Assembly (NCBI GenBank): GCA_029851415.1
Contig: CM056744.1
Span: 98,985,338-99,049,337, forward strand
Length of the DNA stretch: 64,000 bases
Reading direction: 5' to 3'
Source of the DNA: Eretmocerus hayati
Lineage: Eukaryota > Arthropoda > Insecta > Hymenoptera > Aphelinidae
The translations under genes were made by a program, and so were the position numbers. Position 1 is the stretch's first letter. Each line of letters opens with the position of its first letter. Under the pieces are notes generated by a model, which saw only the letters and a list, made by a program, of their open reading frames with translations, searched no databases and was not told the DNA's origin. Below are positions 46,151 through 59,519 of the stretch, one piece after another.

Positions 46151-49100
46151 ATCAGGGGCTATTCACTCTCTAAGGAACACAAAACTTTACATCAAGGATC
46201 ATATTTTTAAGGGAAAGAAATTGTGTCTTTCTGTTCTTTTGCTCTAGAGAAACACCGATAATCTCAAAACGTACTGGTCGGGATTGATTTTGCTTGTTTG
46301 CTTCAAAGACTTTTGATAACCCTTGCAAGACTAATTGTTGAGAAACATTCTGATAATATCTTCACATTATGAATTGAATCGAGTAATAATTGACAAATTA
46401 ATTTCAGAAAAATGTCTTTGGTACCTGACAAATGATTAAGTCATATCCCATTTTAATTGGAGTTTTCCGAAACCGAAGGTCGTGAATAATTCATGATTTG
46501 GTCACGTTTTCATCGAAAACGTTGTCGGATCGCGTGTTAACACGAATAATATACGTCAACAAAATCAAAACTGTTGCGGAAGTCGATGACAGAGATTTCA
46601 TCTTGACGTGACCAATTTAAATTCATAATTTATAAACATTTAATTAAATAAGTTGAACGCAATAATGACGCGCAACTGAATAAAAAGCACGCCCTTTTGT
46701 CAGATTCCTCTTCACATGAATTGATTACTTTTTTATTATCAAATCATGTATTGACATGTGCATTTCATGGTTCGTTTAATATGCGATACAAAAAATTTGT
46801 TTTGATGCGTGAAATAGATGACTAATTTATTAGAGTCAAAAAATACATACGTCTTTATGTAAAAACGTCAAGCAGCTAGGAACAATCTACGGCTGCTCTG
46901 AGCATCATCTTTATTTAATAATCAAAAAAAAAAAAAAATCGCATGAAATGATGATTATAATATCTTATACTATCTTTGGGACCTGAACAATATTCATTAT
47001 CGTAATAAGAAATGATCTTATTGTCCATGAAAAATGATGGTTCGAACAAGAAATATATGGTGATACAAAAACAACGAAAAGAGTAACTCGCCAAATCTAA
47101 TTGATTGAAAAACGGAATAAAACAAATTTGGCATAAATTGACACACCAACTTTAAACAAACATGCAAGGTCCAAACGCAGGTTGACTTTTTCAAGCTTTC
47201 TCCAAAAATTGGATGGTACACGAAATGATTCAAGTTCACGCAACTCTTTCATCTACAAAATTAGTGAGATTGAGCGCATTCAAAATTTTCTGGAGCCTCC
47301 TTTCAAATTGAAAAATTTCCATCGAGTGCAGGAAGAAATTGCCAGAAGAAAAATTTCCCATTCCTGTCAACCTGATGAATCCTAGCCATGCCTCGCCCTG
47401 CTCACTCCCCTCTCCGAAAAAAATCTCATCTTTACATAAAAGCGAGTGTAGAAGAAACCGGTATCCGAAAGCCCGCGTATTTTCATCATCAAAAATCAAT
47501 TAGCAAAGCTTAATCGCAGTCACAAAATCGATAATACAATCTGAGACGAGACCAATCGGCAAAATCAATTCAGTGCGAACCACTTATTCTCTCTGATTAA
47601 TACTGTCACCAACATAAATCTCATTCTCCTTTCATCATCAGATAAAGATCTCTCTTGGTCTGATGTGATTTTAACGATGGTCAACCTTTTTATCTTTCGG
47701 CACCTTTTGTGACGCACACTTGCTGATCGAGATCCTCAAGATTTTTCCTCTATTATCCCGGAAATGTTCCCACTGTTAAACTGTATATAGATTTGTGTAC
47801 AGTTTTTGTTTATAGTCTTGATTTTGAAATGATACACCGTGACCGAGTCTCAAAACGTTGACCAAACGTATAGAATGAGTATTTCCCCATATTATTGGTA
47901 GTAATCAAAAGTAATATATTTCATGTTTCAGGTGTTAATGGGATTTTTATCCACACGTGACAATCGGATGACTTTACAATATCGATATGTATCCACTCTA
48001 TAATGTGATGTATAGATCCAAAGAAAATATCCCAATGATATCGGACAACGATTTTCGAGAAAGGTTCGCGTCATTGTGTGTGATATACCTACTTGATGAA
48101 ACGGGTATTATCAAAACGAGCTTTCGAGAGACGGACGAATTAATACGTCACCAAATAATACTATCTCAGGTATGGATAGGTAATGTATATCGAGATAATG
48201 AGTGCCGTATCGTGTACAATCATAGATTTGCTAAATGCGTCAGTCGTGCAGTCAGTTTTGATTTTTAAATTGATTGAGGAAGGGAAGAGGATGCGATTTT
48301 TACCGTTAAGCAGGGTTGTTGGTATTATTTTTTTTTGCCTTGGAAGGTGCGCAAAGTCAGAGGAAAGATGATGTCAGTGTCTCTGATATTATGGTGTTGA
48401 GGTAGTTCTGATTCATAAAAATTCACGTGCTGCGACCAGTGAGTTTTTTCTTCTTCTCAGCGATGCTAATTTAGGCATGAATTAGCGTAAATGATAATTA
48501 TATCGTTTCGTGGGAATTTGGCTGGAAAGTTCAATGTTACAACTCGTGTGACCATTGACAGATTATTATTCAACTTTCAATTACTATAATTATATAATTT
48601 GAATAAAGATGTGTCATCCCGTGTCAAATGATCTGATAAGGGTTGAATTACAATGTAGTGACACATGATTAGAGAATTTATTGATCTTTGAAGGTATGAA
48701 AGAATTATCAATTCATTAATATAAACATGAGCTGAGCTGGAGGAAGATCTATCCATGAATTTTCCAGACTTCTGAAAAGAACTTTCAAGATATCAAAAAA
48801 CCGAGGAATCAAACCGTTTGCAATAATTGAGAAAAATGTTCATTAATCCTTCATTAACATTGTGGAATTTTGTGATGCTCCAACTACTGTGGTAAAATTT
48901 AGGCACATTGTCTCCCTTTTGAAAGTCTTTGGAGAAAATGTTCATGGCCGAATTATCTTGATGGACTTCTCAAGAACTTGAGAATCAGTATACTTAAACA
49001 CAACTGAACCGTGAAAAGTGTTTTGGTTCCCTCAAGCCTTTCTTTAGAAAAATCACTTTTGTGTAAATTAGGCTGATGACAAAGTTTATAATTTTCAAAA

Positions 49101-50599
49101 AAAAACCAGATCAAAAGTTGCGAGATTCACTTTAGAAATGATTTTGTCAACTCAAATATATAAGGAAATCCCAGAAACCGTTGACTTTTGGACCTTGAAA
49201 GTGAAAATACTGAAAAACACTGTGCACATCTCTGATATTTTTTATACTACTTCTTTGAGGGCTCATAATCTTCCATGTGGGTTATCTGAAAAAAATCGCT
49301 AAGTGATTCACAGAACAAAGTCTTGCGCCACATTTTGGGAATTTTTTGAAAATTCGGTCCGAAATCGTCATTGATTGGGTGAGTGTCGGGTGTTGCTCGG
49401 CCGGGGATTTCTCATAGAATACTTGAATGGATGTCAAAGATTCTCAACTATTGGAGTTCATGATTAGGATCGCTCAATGGTAATGATGGAGGCTTGTGGT
49501 CCATCGAAAAGTGGCAAAAACACCAAATATTGAAGAGTCTCGGTCCTACCTGCAGATCCTATGATCCACTGGCATACAAGATGCGGATATTGAATACGAT
49601 CTTGGTCATTCTTTTACAAATCCGGAGTGTCTTTGAAGTTTTTGAAAGATTTTATGGAACGTTTCATAACGACTTCGTCCACATAAAATTTTCAACTGTC
49701 TCCATTCAAACAAATGGTACTCTCAAACGCGCTAGAGTCTGAGCGTAGCGAAGTGGATATAGTTTTCTGGTACTATCATCATCCATTTCACCATGAGTAA
49801 CACTAATTTCATCCCGGTTGACGCAATTTCTTGATATCCCCGTTGATGTATATGGACCTGCAATAGGTCAATTTCTTTGTTTTTCCGCAAGTAACACAAT
49901 GAGTTTATCGGGAACTCCTTCTAAAATACGCTAAAAAGTGTATAAGCTTAAGAACAGGAGTAATGATTTTTCATCGAAATGGAGTGACAGACCAGACCGT
50001 CCAATGCGTGTCACGGCTGAGTACATCGATGTACATCTCCCAGTAAAAGAAAAATCACAACTTTGGAACATTAGAAATATGCCTGCAGAGTTACAGACCC
50101 CGCTGTGGTACGCTAAAACCATGAGAGCTTAACGAATTTTGAGAGTTGGGCCGAGTGACACGTCACTTCGTCGATTTTTTAGTGTTTTGTCGCACTTGAG
50201 CGGCTCTAGTATCTATCCACATCCACCAATCCACTTTAAATTTGGAATCCATTTTCGGACATCCAAACGAAGAAAATTTGACTGGTTAGGCTTCATTACA
50301 CGCCACACAGCCCAAATGATCGTGGAGTGACAGCAAAAGTCAAAAGTTTCTGGGATTTCCCCATATATGTCTCAAATTAACTAGTGGACCCCGAAAAAAG
50401 GGAGCATTGTCAAAAATAAACTTTTTGACTCTTGCGATTGGCGAATTTTGGGTACTCAATTCATCAATATTTTGGAAAAAAACAGCTCGAAATTTTCAAA
50501 CGGTCAAATTTGGAAGAAAACATCAGAAGCCTAGTTTACAAATTGTTCCCGAGGCGCTGTCAGGTACTTTCAACGTCTTAGCCCTGAAACAAATTTTAA
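46151..50599. other. No recognised gene
   Basis: Short open frames on both strands (for example 47987-48268 plus, 93 codons) have no recognisable motif. A+T-rich sequence with no clear repeats in between. Confidence 0.35.
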
Positions 50600-50638
50600 T
50601 GGTGTCAAAATACAACTACAGTGTCTATTAAGGGTTAA
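50600..50638 (-). mobile_element. Isolated TTAA/GGG end related to the piggyBac-like family
   Basis: Read on the minus strand from 50638: TTAACCCTTAATAGACACTG. It is the same kind of terminus as at 23819 and 40347. The element would extend leftwards, but no matching partner end is seen. Confidence 0.3.
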
Positions 50639-50791
50639 TCGATAATCGAATATTTTGAGAAAGTTTTGAAGAAAGTTCCACCAAATTCTGCCAATTTTCG
50701 GAATTCTTCAATTTGATTCAATGCAATTTTCCAACACATTTATCAATTTTTGGGAGAACATGGATTTTGGAAGAGACTGCATTCGTACTCA

Positions 50792-50964
50792 GGGGCCATT
50801 CATAACTAACGTCACGCTAAAAATAAAATAGGTCATTTTTTTACCCCCCCCCCCAATCTCGCGCTCTGCCCATTTACCGAGTCTCTGTCTCTTATATACG
50901 TGGCATGTCAGTGTTTGGCTGCCCCCCCCCCCCCATGAGAATGACGTCATTTACGAATGGCCCC
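50792..50964. mobile_element. 173-bp MITE, GGGGCCATTC ends, TCA flanks
   Basis: The termini GGGGCCATTCATAACTAACG and the reverse complement of GGGGCCATTCGTAAATGACG are flanked by TCA on both sides (50789-50791 and 50965-50967). Inside are two long C runs (50845-50857 and 50922-50934). Similar GGGGCCATTCATAAA ends are known from insect MITEs; I do not assign a superfamily. Confidence 0.65.
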
Positions 50965-51633
50965 TCAGATGTCAATTTTGACGTCAGTTTTGTTGACGGG
51001 GTATGCATGACTCATGCTCATACTTCATCAATCTTGATGAGATTTTGACGAAATTTGTGCTGCAATTACCTCAGTATCATGCAAATGCATTGGGGATCCT
51101 TAATTGTACACACGTGATAGAAGATAAAACTAAATGGAGAAGATTTCCGTACAGTAATAGCCAGTCATGACGAACGAGACAATGGAAAACTCTTCAAAAC
51201 TCGTTTGACTATCTCTCGCATAACATTCTTTTCGAAGTCAGGAAAAATTTGATATCATTACATCTATTAATGAAATAACCAGGACTTTTCCACATTCTAT
51301 TGGTCAACTCTATTATGACATAAAATCTTGATGGCTTCTGGTCAAACACTGCCTCTCGAGATGTTTCTAAGAATTTTTCATCGATAATAAGTAGGAGGTT
51401 CTAGTTTTGATCAAAGCTATAGACATTTACCGAACTTTCTAGTAAAATTTGAGCCGATTCTTATGAAAGTTCTTTATAGAATTCTCTGGGGACTTTCTTT
51501 ATAGGGTGCTTATTACAACAGCATAATTACAGACAAATTGCTATTTTGATAAATAAATTTTTTTTGGGAAAAACAGGCAACTTCTTACGAAGATCATTTT
51601 GCAAAAAGCACTCCAAATTTCTTCCCAGGACTG

Positions 51634-51634
<1 letters not shown>

Positions 51635-51665
<31 letters not shown>
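51635..51665. repeat. (AT)n microsatellite
   Basis: About fifteen AT units. Shorter AT runs also occur near 43699, 57855, 58411 and 62690. Confidence 0.9.
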
Positions 51666-52935
51666 CAATAGAAAATATGATCCAGTTCTCTTTATTCCTG
51701 TGATACGCTCAAATGCCCAAAAAAGCATAAAAAAAAACAAATGAGACCTCGAATGAGACACTCGTCTTCAATGCAGTTCTACAATGCCTTATCACTGCCA
51801 AACACAATAGGTATCGTTCGTCCATCGATGCTAATTAAACTGATGGTGTAGCAGATTGCAAATGAATAACTAGTCCATGTGTCATAGTTTCAAATCGAAT
51901 ATGACCCTTTAAAGATGCTAATCACTTATATCTATATTTGCAGTTATCTATCACTATAAACTCTTCTAAAGCCAACAAATATGATTCACATAAAAAATTC
52001 TCGGAATGTTGTAAAGAATTATAACCTTTCATGTTGGAGCACGCGTCAGTTGCACTGTTTAAGTTTTTGTTTGTACAAATAATCTGATCCACGCCGCGCC
52101 GGTGACGGGATGAGTTTTCATTCAAACTCGCACTCACGCGTGAGTTGAAAAATCAAAGAATAAAATTCACTTGAAATAATGTTGCAGATTTTTTCTGGCA
52201 CGTAACTTATGACACTTGAAACATTGATAAAGCGAGTTGAAAGAATTTACCCAAACTCAGGCTGGGAGTAATTAGATGGAATATCATGACTAAAAAAATG
52301 ATCAAGATTTGGCGTTGGTGAGGACATTTTTCGTGAAATCATCAGCAGGAATGTCACACGTTTGGGACATGAGATGAAATATTAACGTAACGCTTGATAT
52401 GAAAATGGGTGTGTCAGGCATAAGGTCTAGACATATGACAATCATTACGCACTGTGATTTTTTTTGTATATTAACTGCTAGCCAAATGATAAACAATTTC
52501 TACATGTGAACTAGAAGTTGTAAGAACCTTTTGCATACATACACTGTTGAAAATGCTGTGTAATTTTCGAATTTCTTTTTACATAAAATTCCAATCTGTT
52601 CTGATATTCAATGGTAAAGGAGGTACTTAGCGAAAAGATAGTTCTTTCATCAATAATCATATTGCAGCTATCAAAATTTTCAAAGACACCGATTCCATGA
52701 GGTGTTCTGATTCTTGCAATCCTAGTACGCATTAAATCATTTACAAAAGTAATTCGAGACAAGTATAATCAGCTAATTTGCATGGTGTATTCAAGCGTAG
52801 GTTATCGAAGTGAATCATCTTTATCGTCCATATTTGTGAGGAGTGAGTTAAGAAGAAAATACTAGTGAAAAATTTGAATCCACTCGAAATCAATTGATTC
52901 GATATTTTTTAGAATCGAATCCCCGTATCAATAAA

Positions 52936-53168
52936 TGGTGTTGAAGTTTGAAACGTTTTAATGCAACGATAAAATACCATTTCAGGAAAATGAAAAATTT
53001 TCAAGACTAATTGTAGGTTCACTAACCATTAGTAGTATTTATCATACCCCTAGTATTGCTTGCTGTTGTTCAGAACACAAAGACCTCAATTTATGATTTG
53101 CAAACTATCTGAAAGTACCAGGTAGTCCATCTTATTGTATTATTAAAACGTTTCAAACTTTAACACCA
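52936..53168. mobile_element. 233-bp MITE with a 10-bp target duplication (MULE-like)
   Basis: Inverted repeats of about 27 bp start TGGTGTTGAAGTTTGAAACG on the left and TGGTGTTAAAGTTTGAAACG on the right. Both flanks carry TATCAATAAA (52926-52935 and 53169-53178). A 9-10-bp duplication is the mark of Mutator-like elements. Confidence 0.65.
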
Positions 53169-53368
53169 TATCAATAAATCGTAAATTATTCCTTCGACAC
53201 ACTTTCAATCGCAACGTAATCATCTTTGTACTCGATTAGACGAATTTTTTATGGAGATTAATTACAAGGCAAAGCTCAAGTGACCCAGCACCAAAGCCCC
53301 TACTACTGAATTGAAAAAATCGTTTTATAGTCAAAATTATGCATTTGAGTAACGGATTAACATTTTCA

Positions 53369-53413
53369 GGGCCCGTATTCTAAATTTTACCGCAAAATTT
53401 AGAATACGGGCCC
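53369..53413. repeat. 45-bp palindrome GGGCCCGTATTC...
   Basis: Arms of about 20 nt, GGGCCCGTATTCTAAATTTT and its reverse complement, around a 5-nt spacer. Flanked by similar ATTATGCATTTG phrases on both sides (about 53337 and 53464). Confidence 0.75.
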
Positions 53414-54210
53414 AGCTTCATCGGACGAACGATTCATAATTGGAACAACTGTTTCAAGTCGAAATTATGCATTTGTGCATAGTGAAACACCTCTTGGTTC
53501 CTAAAAAAAACGTTTCACTTGAAAAGGATTTTCAAGTGCCCATACTAGAAATCAAAAACTGTTACCCTGGATGCCAGTAACATATACGTCAGTTTTCAGT
53601 GTGCGTGAGGATTGAAATTTTGACTTTCAGTCAATTTCATAGAAACAATTTTCGATATAGGGACAGACAGTTCCACTATATGAGCCGATGAGAGAGCATT
53701 GCTCAATTTCTCTCATTTTTGACAAGTCAAAAGTGTGGGCTCAGAACTCTTGGATTTGCCTATTCTCATCAGTCACCATAAACGCTCAAGCTTTTTAAAT
53801 TTCTATCACAAAGGTCTTATTTTAGCAAAATATATTCTTTCACTGTAATTGTTGTCAATGTTGACGAGTAACGATATTTATTTCAAATTTGAGTAGATAT
53901 TATTTGATTTTGTGCAGTTGAACCACACTGTTTAAGCCAATTTAATCATTAGACTGACTTTCGGAAGTAATACGATGGGGAGCATCCATGTAACGGAAGA
54001 TCATTACTGCAGTTGTAAAATGACTCAAGGGAGGCGTAAAAAGTTATTTCACATCTTATGTTGAAATTTTGATGGAGCAAAGGTCAAGATGATCATTTTT
54101 ATTTGCTAAACCATACTCAGCAACTCGCCATTCAGCCCAAATCATAAGAGATTGCAGAAAAATGGGAATGACTGGGCAGCCGGTATCTCCTAAACTATGG
54201 AATGAACACA

Positions 54211-54348
54211 TTTTGTTCACATTTTACTCGAATTCTCTTTCGATTTGAGCTAAATGACGAGTGTTCAAGTCATAGATATTGAAAAAGTGTGCGACAACTC
54301 GTCATTTACCCCAAATCGAAGGAGAATTTGAGTAAAGTGTGAACAAAA
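54211..54348. mobile_element. 138-bp fold-back, arms about 52 bp
   Basis: The left arm begins TTTTGTTCACATTTTACTCG and includes AAATGACGAGT. The right arm is its reverse complement with about six differences. Internal loop about 30 nt. Probably a fold-back MITE. Confidence 0.65.
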
Positions 54349-57300
54349 ATTCAGATGTCCACAAATCAGTCACTCCTCACATAGCTAAATCTAAGCACAT
54401 ATCCCGAGCACACATACGACTTTAATAAATTTCGAACGACGTGAGCTCAAAACTACAGAAAAATCTGATTTTTAGAGTGCCTAATCCGAATTTAAGATCT
54501 TTTTCTTACACTCGATAACTGACGAGATTGCTCGTGGCATGGCAAAATTTTCTTCACTGTATAATGACTGAGGATGTCTTTTTAAGTGAAAAAGAAAATG
54601 ACAACCTTCTGCTGTAAATTTCAATAATACCAAATGATTCTTCATATAAAGGTCAGGTTCGAGACTGTACAACTCCACACTCGTCACATGTCATCAGATG
54701 GATGAAATTCAGTCAATATTTGTAAATTTGAATCACAGTGACACATAAAGTTCATCCCATATCAGAGTATCTAGCGAAATATCTGAATGAAATTCCAAGA
54801 TCTTTCTAGGTATTTCAGGACTAGAAAGGTGATTTTTCTAGAATATTTTTTATGGAATCTATGAATTATGATTGAATTGTTCGTGGTTTCAATCTCCTTA
54901 ATCCATCAGCTTCAATTTGATCTTGGAAGACAGAAAAAGGGATAAGAGTAAGACACTCTTCGAAAATGTTTGTTTCAGAGGGAGAGGGTAGTCGATGGGC
55001 CCCGAACAAATTTATGAGACAAGCCTGCGTCTTTTTGGAGTTTTCTGCAAACGGCTAATATGGATTTTTGACACTGTAATGAAGAAACACGCAAGATCGA
55101 GGAACTTCTTTCTCCCAGGCTTTGAACCTTAGAATAGAAATTCATGATATTTTTAAAGATTTCCAGGTTTTCCAGGATCGCTAAATACCCTGCTATGGAC
55201 AAAAGGTATGTAATACGTGTGTGAGTTACAGCTATAAATGCTATCGATTTCTCACAAGGTGATTCTAAGAAATTGAAAAAAATTTAAATTGATTGAGAGT
55301 TCTTTCTACTTGCAATATCATAGTAGCATTCCCAACAGCGAAGACTGTTTCTCACGATCCTTACTGAGACGTTGTAAAATTCATATCAGTTGGACAGAGA
55401 TGATCTTAAAACATCTTAGCATGTCTTTGATCGGCGATACAACGACCTTATTGTTCTCTATGATTATCTCGAAGCCTCGACACAACGACAGAAGATGCAT
55501 CAGGGTGTTAATTCAATTATACAGTTGCCAACGGGGAAAAAGATCTGATTGGGAATGCTGAAGAGTCACCTCCAGGTTAGTGCAAAGATGTGAGAGAATC
55601 TCACAGGAGATATATCCTTTGAATATTCATTTCAAACCACGCAGTGATGGACAGGATCTATTTATAGATCCAGGATTCTAGACAACCGAGGCGTGACATA
55701 CTCAAAAATTTACTCGACGCATGAGCATTAATTCCATGGAATCTATCCAGTTTTCAAAATTTGGTGCAGCAATTGACATGAAAAGATTCTTCCTCTCGAA
55801 GCTCAACCATCTAAAAATAAGTACAAATGCTTTCTATAGGTCTGAAAATTCCTGAATTTTTGTAGAAAATTCTGGAATAAATTCAGTTCTAATATTCGCG
55901 CACAGCTTTGGACTGCTTCCACCCATTGCGATTCTGCTCACGGAATTCAAAAGAGGGTTCAGCAACTTTTCAATTTACCACCTGTCCAACATTTTCAAAA
56001 CCGTTTCGGTCCTTGACAGACTCAAAATAATCTTAAATTACGGTGTTGGTGTAGCTTTTTCAACATGCTCACAAAAATTCTTCTTCAATCATGTTTTCGG
56101 TTGCTATTGTTGTAATCTACTCATGAGTCATTTTACATCAAATATACTCGGATAGACCAGGGTGATGCAAACAAATTTTGTTGGACCTAAAAACTTCAGG
56201 ATCCATCTTTTTTCGACACTATGGAACAAGAACATGGAAAAATACGGAAAAAGAACATGGAAGAATATTAAAATGGTCGGAGGAAACCTCGCGGAATCGG
56301 CATGGAATTACTGATTCAAAGGATTTCTTTCACTCAAATCGAAAAATTGATGGCCGTTGCAAAGCTAATGAATAGCAAGTCAACTGACTCATTTGTGAAA
56401 ATATCCAGGTTCTACGCGAGGATTCCCTGAGTTTTCCCTGATTTCCTTTGATGTACTTCGTTAACTTTTTTGAAAAATAATATTTGAGGTTGTAAAATTC
56501 AATTTCAAAATGATTATGTCATGACAAATAAGTTTTCAACAAGTCATTTGAGACCCGTTTGCGTGAATATTTTTAAAGATGTACATTTTTACTATAAGTC
56601 AACGATCAATGACAAGATTTTCATATAGATTCTTATGAGTTTTGAGACGATGAAAGTAATCACCCTGGAGTTCAGGTAAATAAAATTTGATAAAGAATTT
56701 GGATTGTAAATTCGGATCAAAGCTTGAACAAGAGAGTTTCAAATCAAACTATTGAAAAAATTCCTAAAGGAAAACTACTATTTTGTTTGACCCACATTCG
56801 ATCATGCGATGATTTAGAAAATCTGGAGTTATTGAATGAGGTGACCAGTACCAAAAATTTTACTCTCATGATTGCTGTTTGAATGGTGTTCTAGGGTCAA
56901 AACTTCAGAGAGTGAATTTGTTGGTTCGTTAACTTTTCATTGAATAAATTTTGAACGTCATTGAGATTGAAATGTGTCCAAGTACCTCCAGGGTAGTTGA
57001 GAGTATTTCTGATCCACGATCACTCCAAAAAGAGATGAGCCATTATCTGCACAAGTACAGAGTTGAATTCAAAAATTTTGACAGCTAAGGGCTTCTGATC
57101 ACTATTTCAAACCCGGACCTGACAAGAATCCAAGTTTTTTGTTTTTTGCGTAAATTAACTTACGATTATATGGAAATCTCGCACCGATTTTCAAAGATTA
57201 GGGACATCTACCCTTGCCCGATGAAAATAAATTTCCACGATAACCGTAACTACAATCTGAAATCAGAAACAACTCCAGGATCCTTTTAAAACACTCCCTG

Positions 57301-59359
57301 AATGAACCAGCTGATCGAGCTCTAACGCTATCAAGAACACGTGCCTGCCACATATTCTTATCACACTAGATAAAAAAAAATTCAACGCCCACGTACACGA
57401 CAGGTTATCACCTTCATAAGTGTGTATATGTAATAATTGTTACTTCATATATAAGACTGGCTATGCTCATTGCACATTATTATTCTTTCCTCTCCTGCAT
57501 TGGCCAGCCGCGTCCCGTGTACGGCCTCAATGCGATAACATATATAAGTAATTTTTGAGGCCGTCAGTCGTCACTGCACTGACTAAATAGCGGCTGTACT
57601 GTACAATGCACATGCTTGACATGCCCGTGTCGCCGTCTGCTACATTCTTTACATATATACAGATGTATATACTTATAGATTAGACTTTTTGTGCACGAGA
57701 CCGCGTGGGACACTCCCCGCGAGATCCACATCAATCTTTATATTTAGCTAAAGTTGAAAGAAAATTTGGAAAAATCTTAGTTGAGTTACAAATAAAATAT
57801 GAATTATAAACACGATAAGCACTCATTCAATCTCATGTCACTACACTCATAAATATATATATATATAATTTGCGCTGCACCCTTTTTCGCGGGCGCACGC
57901 ATCCGGCATCAGGTGATGAGGTGATGCCAGTCGACCCTTATTTTGAGGTTAAGTAGGTAACTATGCACACACAACACACACAAATGATTTACTTATAATT
58001 TATTTTTATCAAAGCTGTATTTAATTAGATAGTGTGACTCACCTCGGCCAGCTAGAGCCGAATCGAAAAAATTGGTGGCCCGGGCATATTATTTTATGTT
58101 ATGATGAATCCTCCAAACCCGATCTGCAATTCTTGATAATATAATAATAGTTATAATATCGTCTGCACCCGGGGTTGCTTGGGGTTATTCAGCGAGTTGA
58201 ATATTATTCTCAAAACTCTGCACCACTTATAAATTATTTAGTCTTCTTTAAAACGATGCGTTGACAAGATTTAAAGGTAAAGAAACGTTAGAATTAATGA
58301 ATTAAAGTCTCAGACTAGAACTTCACTCACGACTCACTACTTATATACTAATTATACAATTTTCATGCACCGACTCCATAATATCCGCGCCGATGAAGAT
58401 TATATATAGGTATATATATATATATGTAGTCGGTGCGCGGGCGGACGACGACCGGAGACGACGCGAGTTTGTCGTGTCGACGACGAGGCGAACTCGCGCT
58501 ACCAAGTTGCGAAAAGATATAGGTGAAGAGAGGAGAGAGAAGGAGAGAAAGAATATGAAAGAGAGAAATATATGTTCACTGTGAGGGCAGCACTAGCGAA
58601 ATAAAAGGCAACTGCTAAAAGGCAAATTGCAAGCTCTGACCTGATGGCGTATTGTGCATATAGAGCTTTTTGAGCTTTCCGAGGTTTTTCATTGTGATTG
58701 GGGTCAATTTTAGTGGTTTTCATAACCACAAATAGTGTTGAGATATCTTAGTGATGAAATCCTAGTCGATTAGTGATTGGAAATAAAAATGTTCGTTTTT
58801 GAATTTGCGTTCGGTGAGGAATATCAATTCAGTGCATGAATTTTCTGTTTGTAAACGGAGTGGTAATTTTTACCAATTTTCACCATCAAGCCTTTACGCA
58901 AAAATGAGCTAAATTGTATGTATACTGAACGAATTTAAAGGAGCTTTTTTTTGTTACACTGAGCATACCACTTACTAGACTCCATTTGAAGGTATGAGGA
59001 TCAAGTTACGATCATTAAGACATCACTAACGGTCTGTCTTGGGTTGGAACAATATAGACCAGGGATGGAAAGATTTTTCAGATTTGGACAGAATTTATGT
59101 ACATACGACGAGTGTGCTTACATGCAATTTTTCCGGTGGTAAATCGCAAGAGAATATCATTTAAGTTCATTTAGAGGCTGAATTTGAGTTCGAGCTCCTT
59201 TATATCTACATAACAGTGTTCTCCTTTTTAGCCTAGAAATATTGTGACTAATCTTATCTGTATCCAAAATCGACTACAAATCTACACATGTCCAGAACAC
59301 TACAAATTACCTTTACAAAATTCAAAAAATAGACTGAAACCGACTCTTACTCTTGACTA
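54349..59359. other. No recognised gene; CpG-richer patch at 57.5-58.5 kb
   Basis: Nothing coding is supported. 57480-57740 and 58430-58505 are richer in G+C and CpG than the surroundings, with AT runs between, and may include a promoter (see the 58043 candidate exon). Confidence 0.3.
58043..58120 (-). other. Candidate distal 5' UTR exon (donor at 58041-58042)
   Basis: The minus strand reads TAGCTGGCCGAG|GTGAGTCAC, a near-ideal donor. About 400 bp upstream (58430-58505) is the most CpG-rich stretch of the right half of the window (GCGCGGGCGGACGACG and similar), which looks like a promoter. It could be an alternative start of the elongase or of an unseen gene. Confidence 0.22.
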
Positions 59360-59519
59360 TTGAGTAATTCCATGCGAAAAAGACCTAAGAAAAAGGGTCA
59401 TGTCTCAGATTGTTTTTTTAAACTTTCCATCACCCATCGGGACCCCGTAATACTTTTGCAGGTATCTGGGACACATTTTAATTTATCCTTTTAAATTATC
59501 TCCAACAACAAAATTTGGG

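Noticed and set aside
47987..48268. 93-codon plus-strand frame
   Set aside because: No recognisable domain, no splice context, and this length is expected by chance over the window.
49494..50631. Series of plus-strand frames that might be a broken piggyBac transposase next to the TTAA end
   Set aside because: No DDD-type motif or Cys-rich tail could be seen in any frame.
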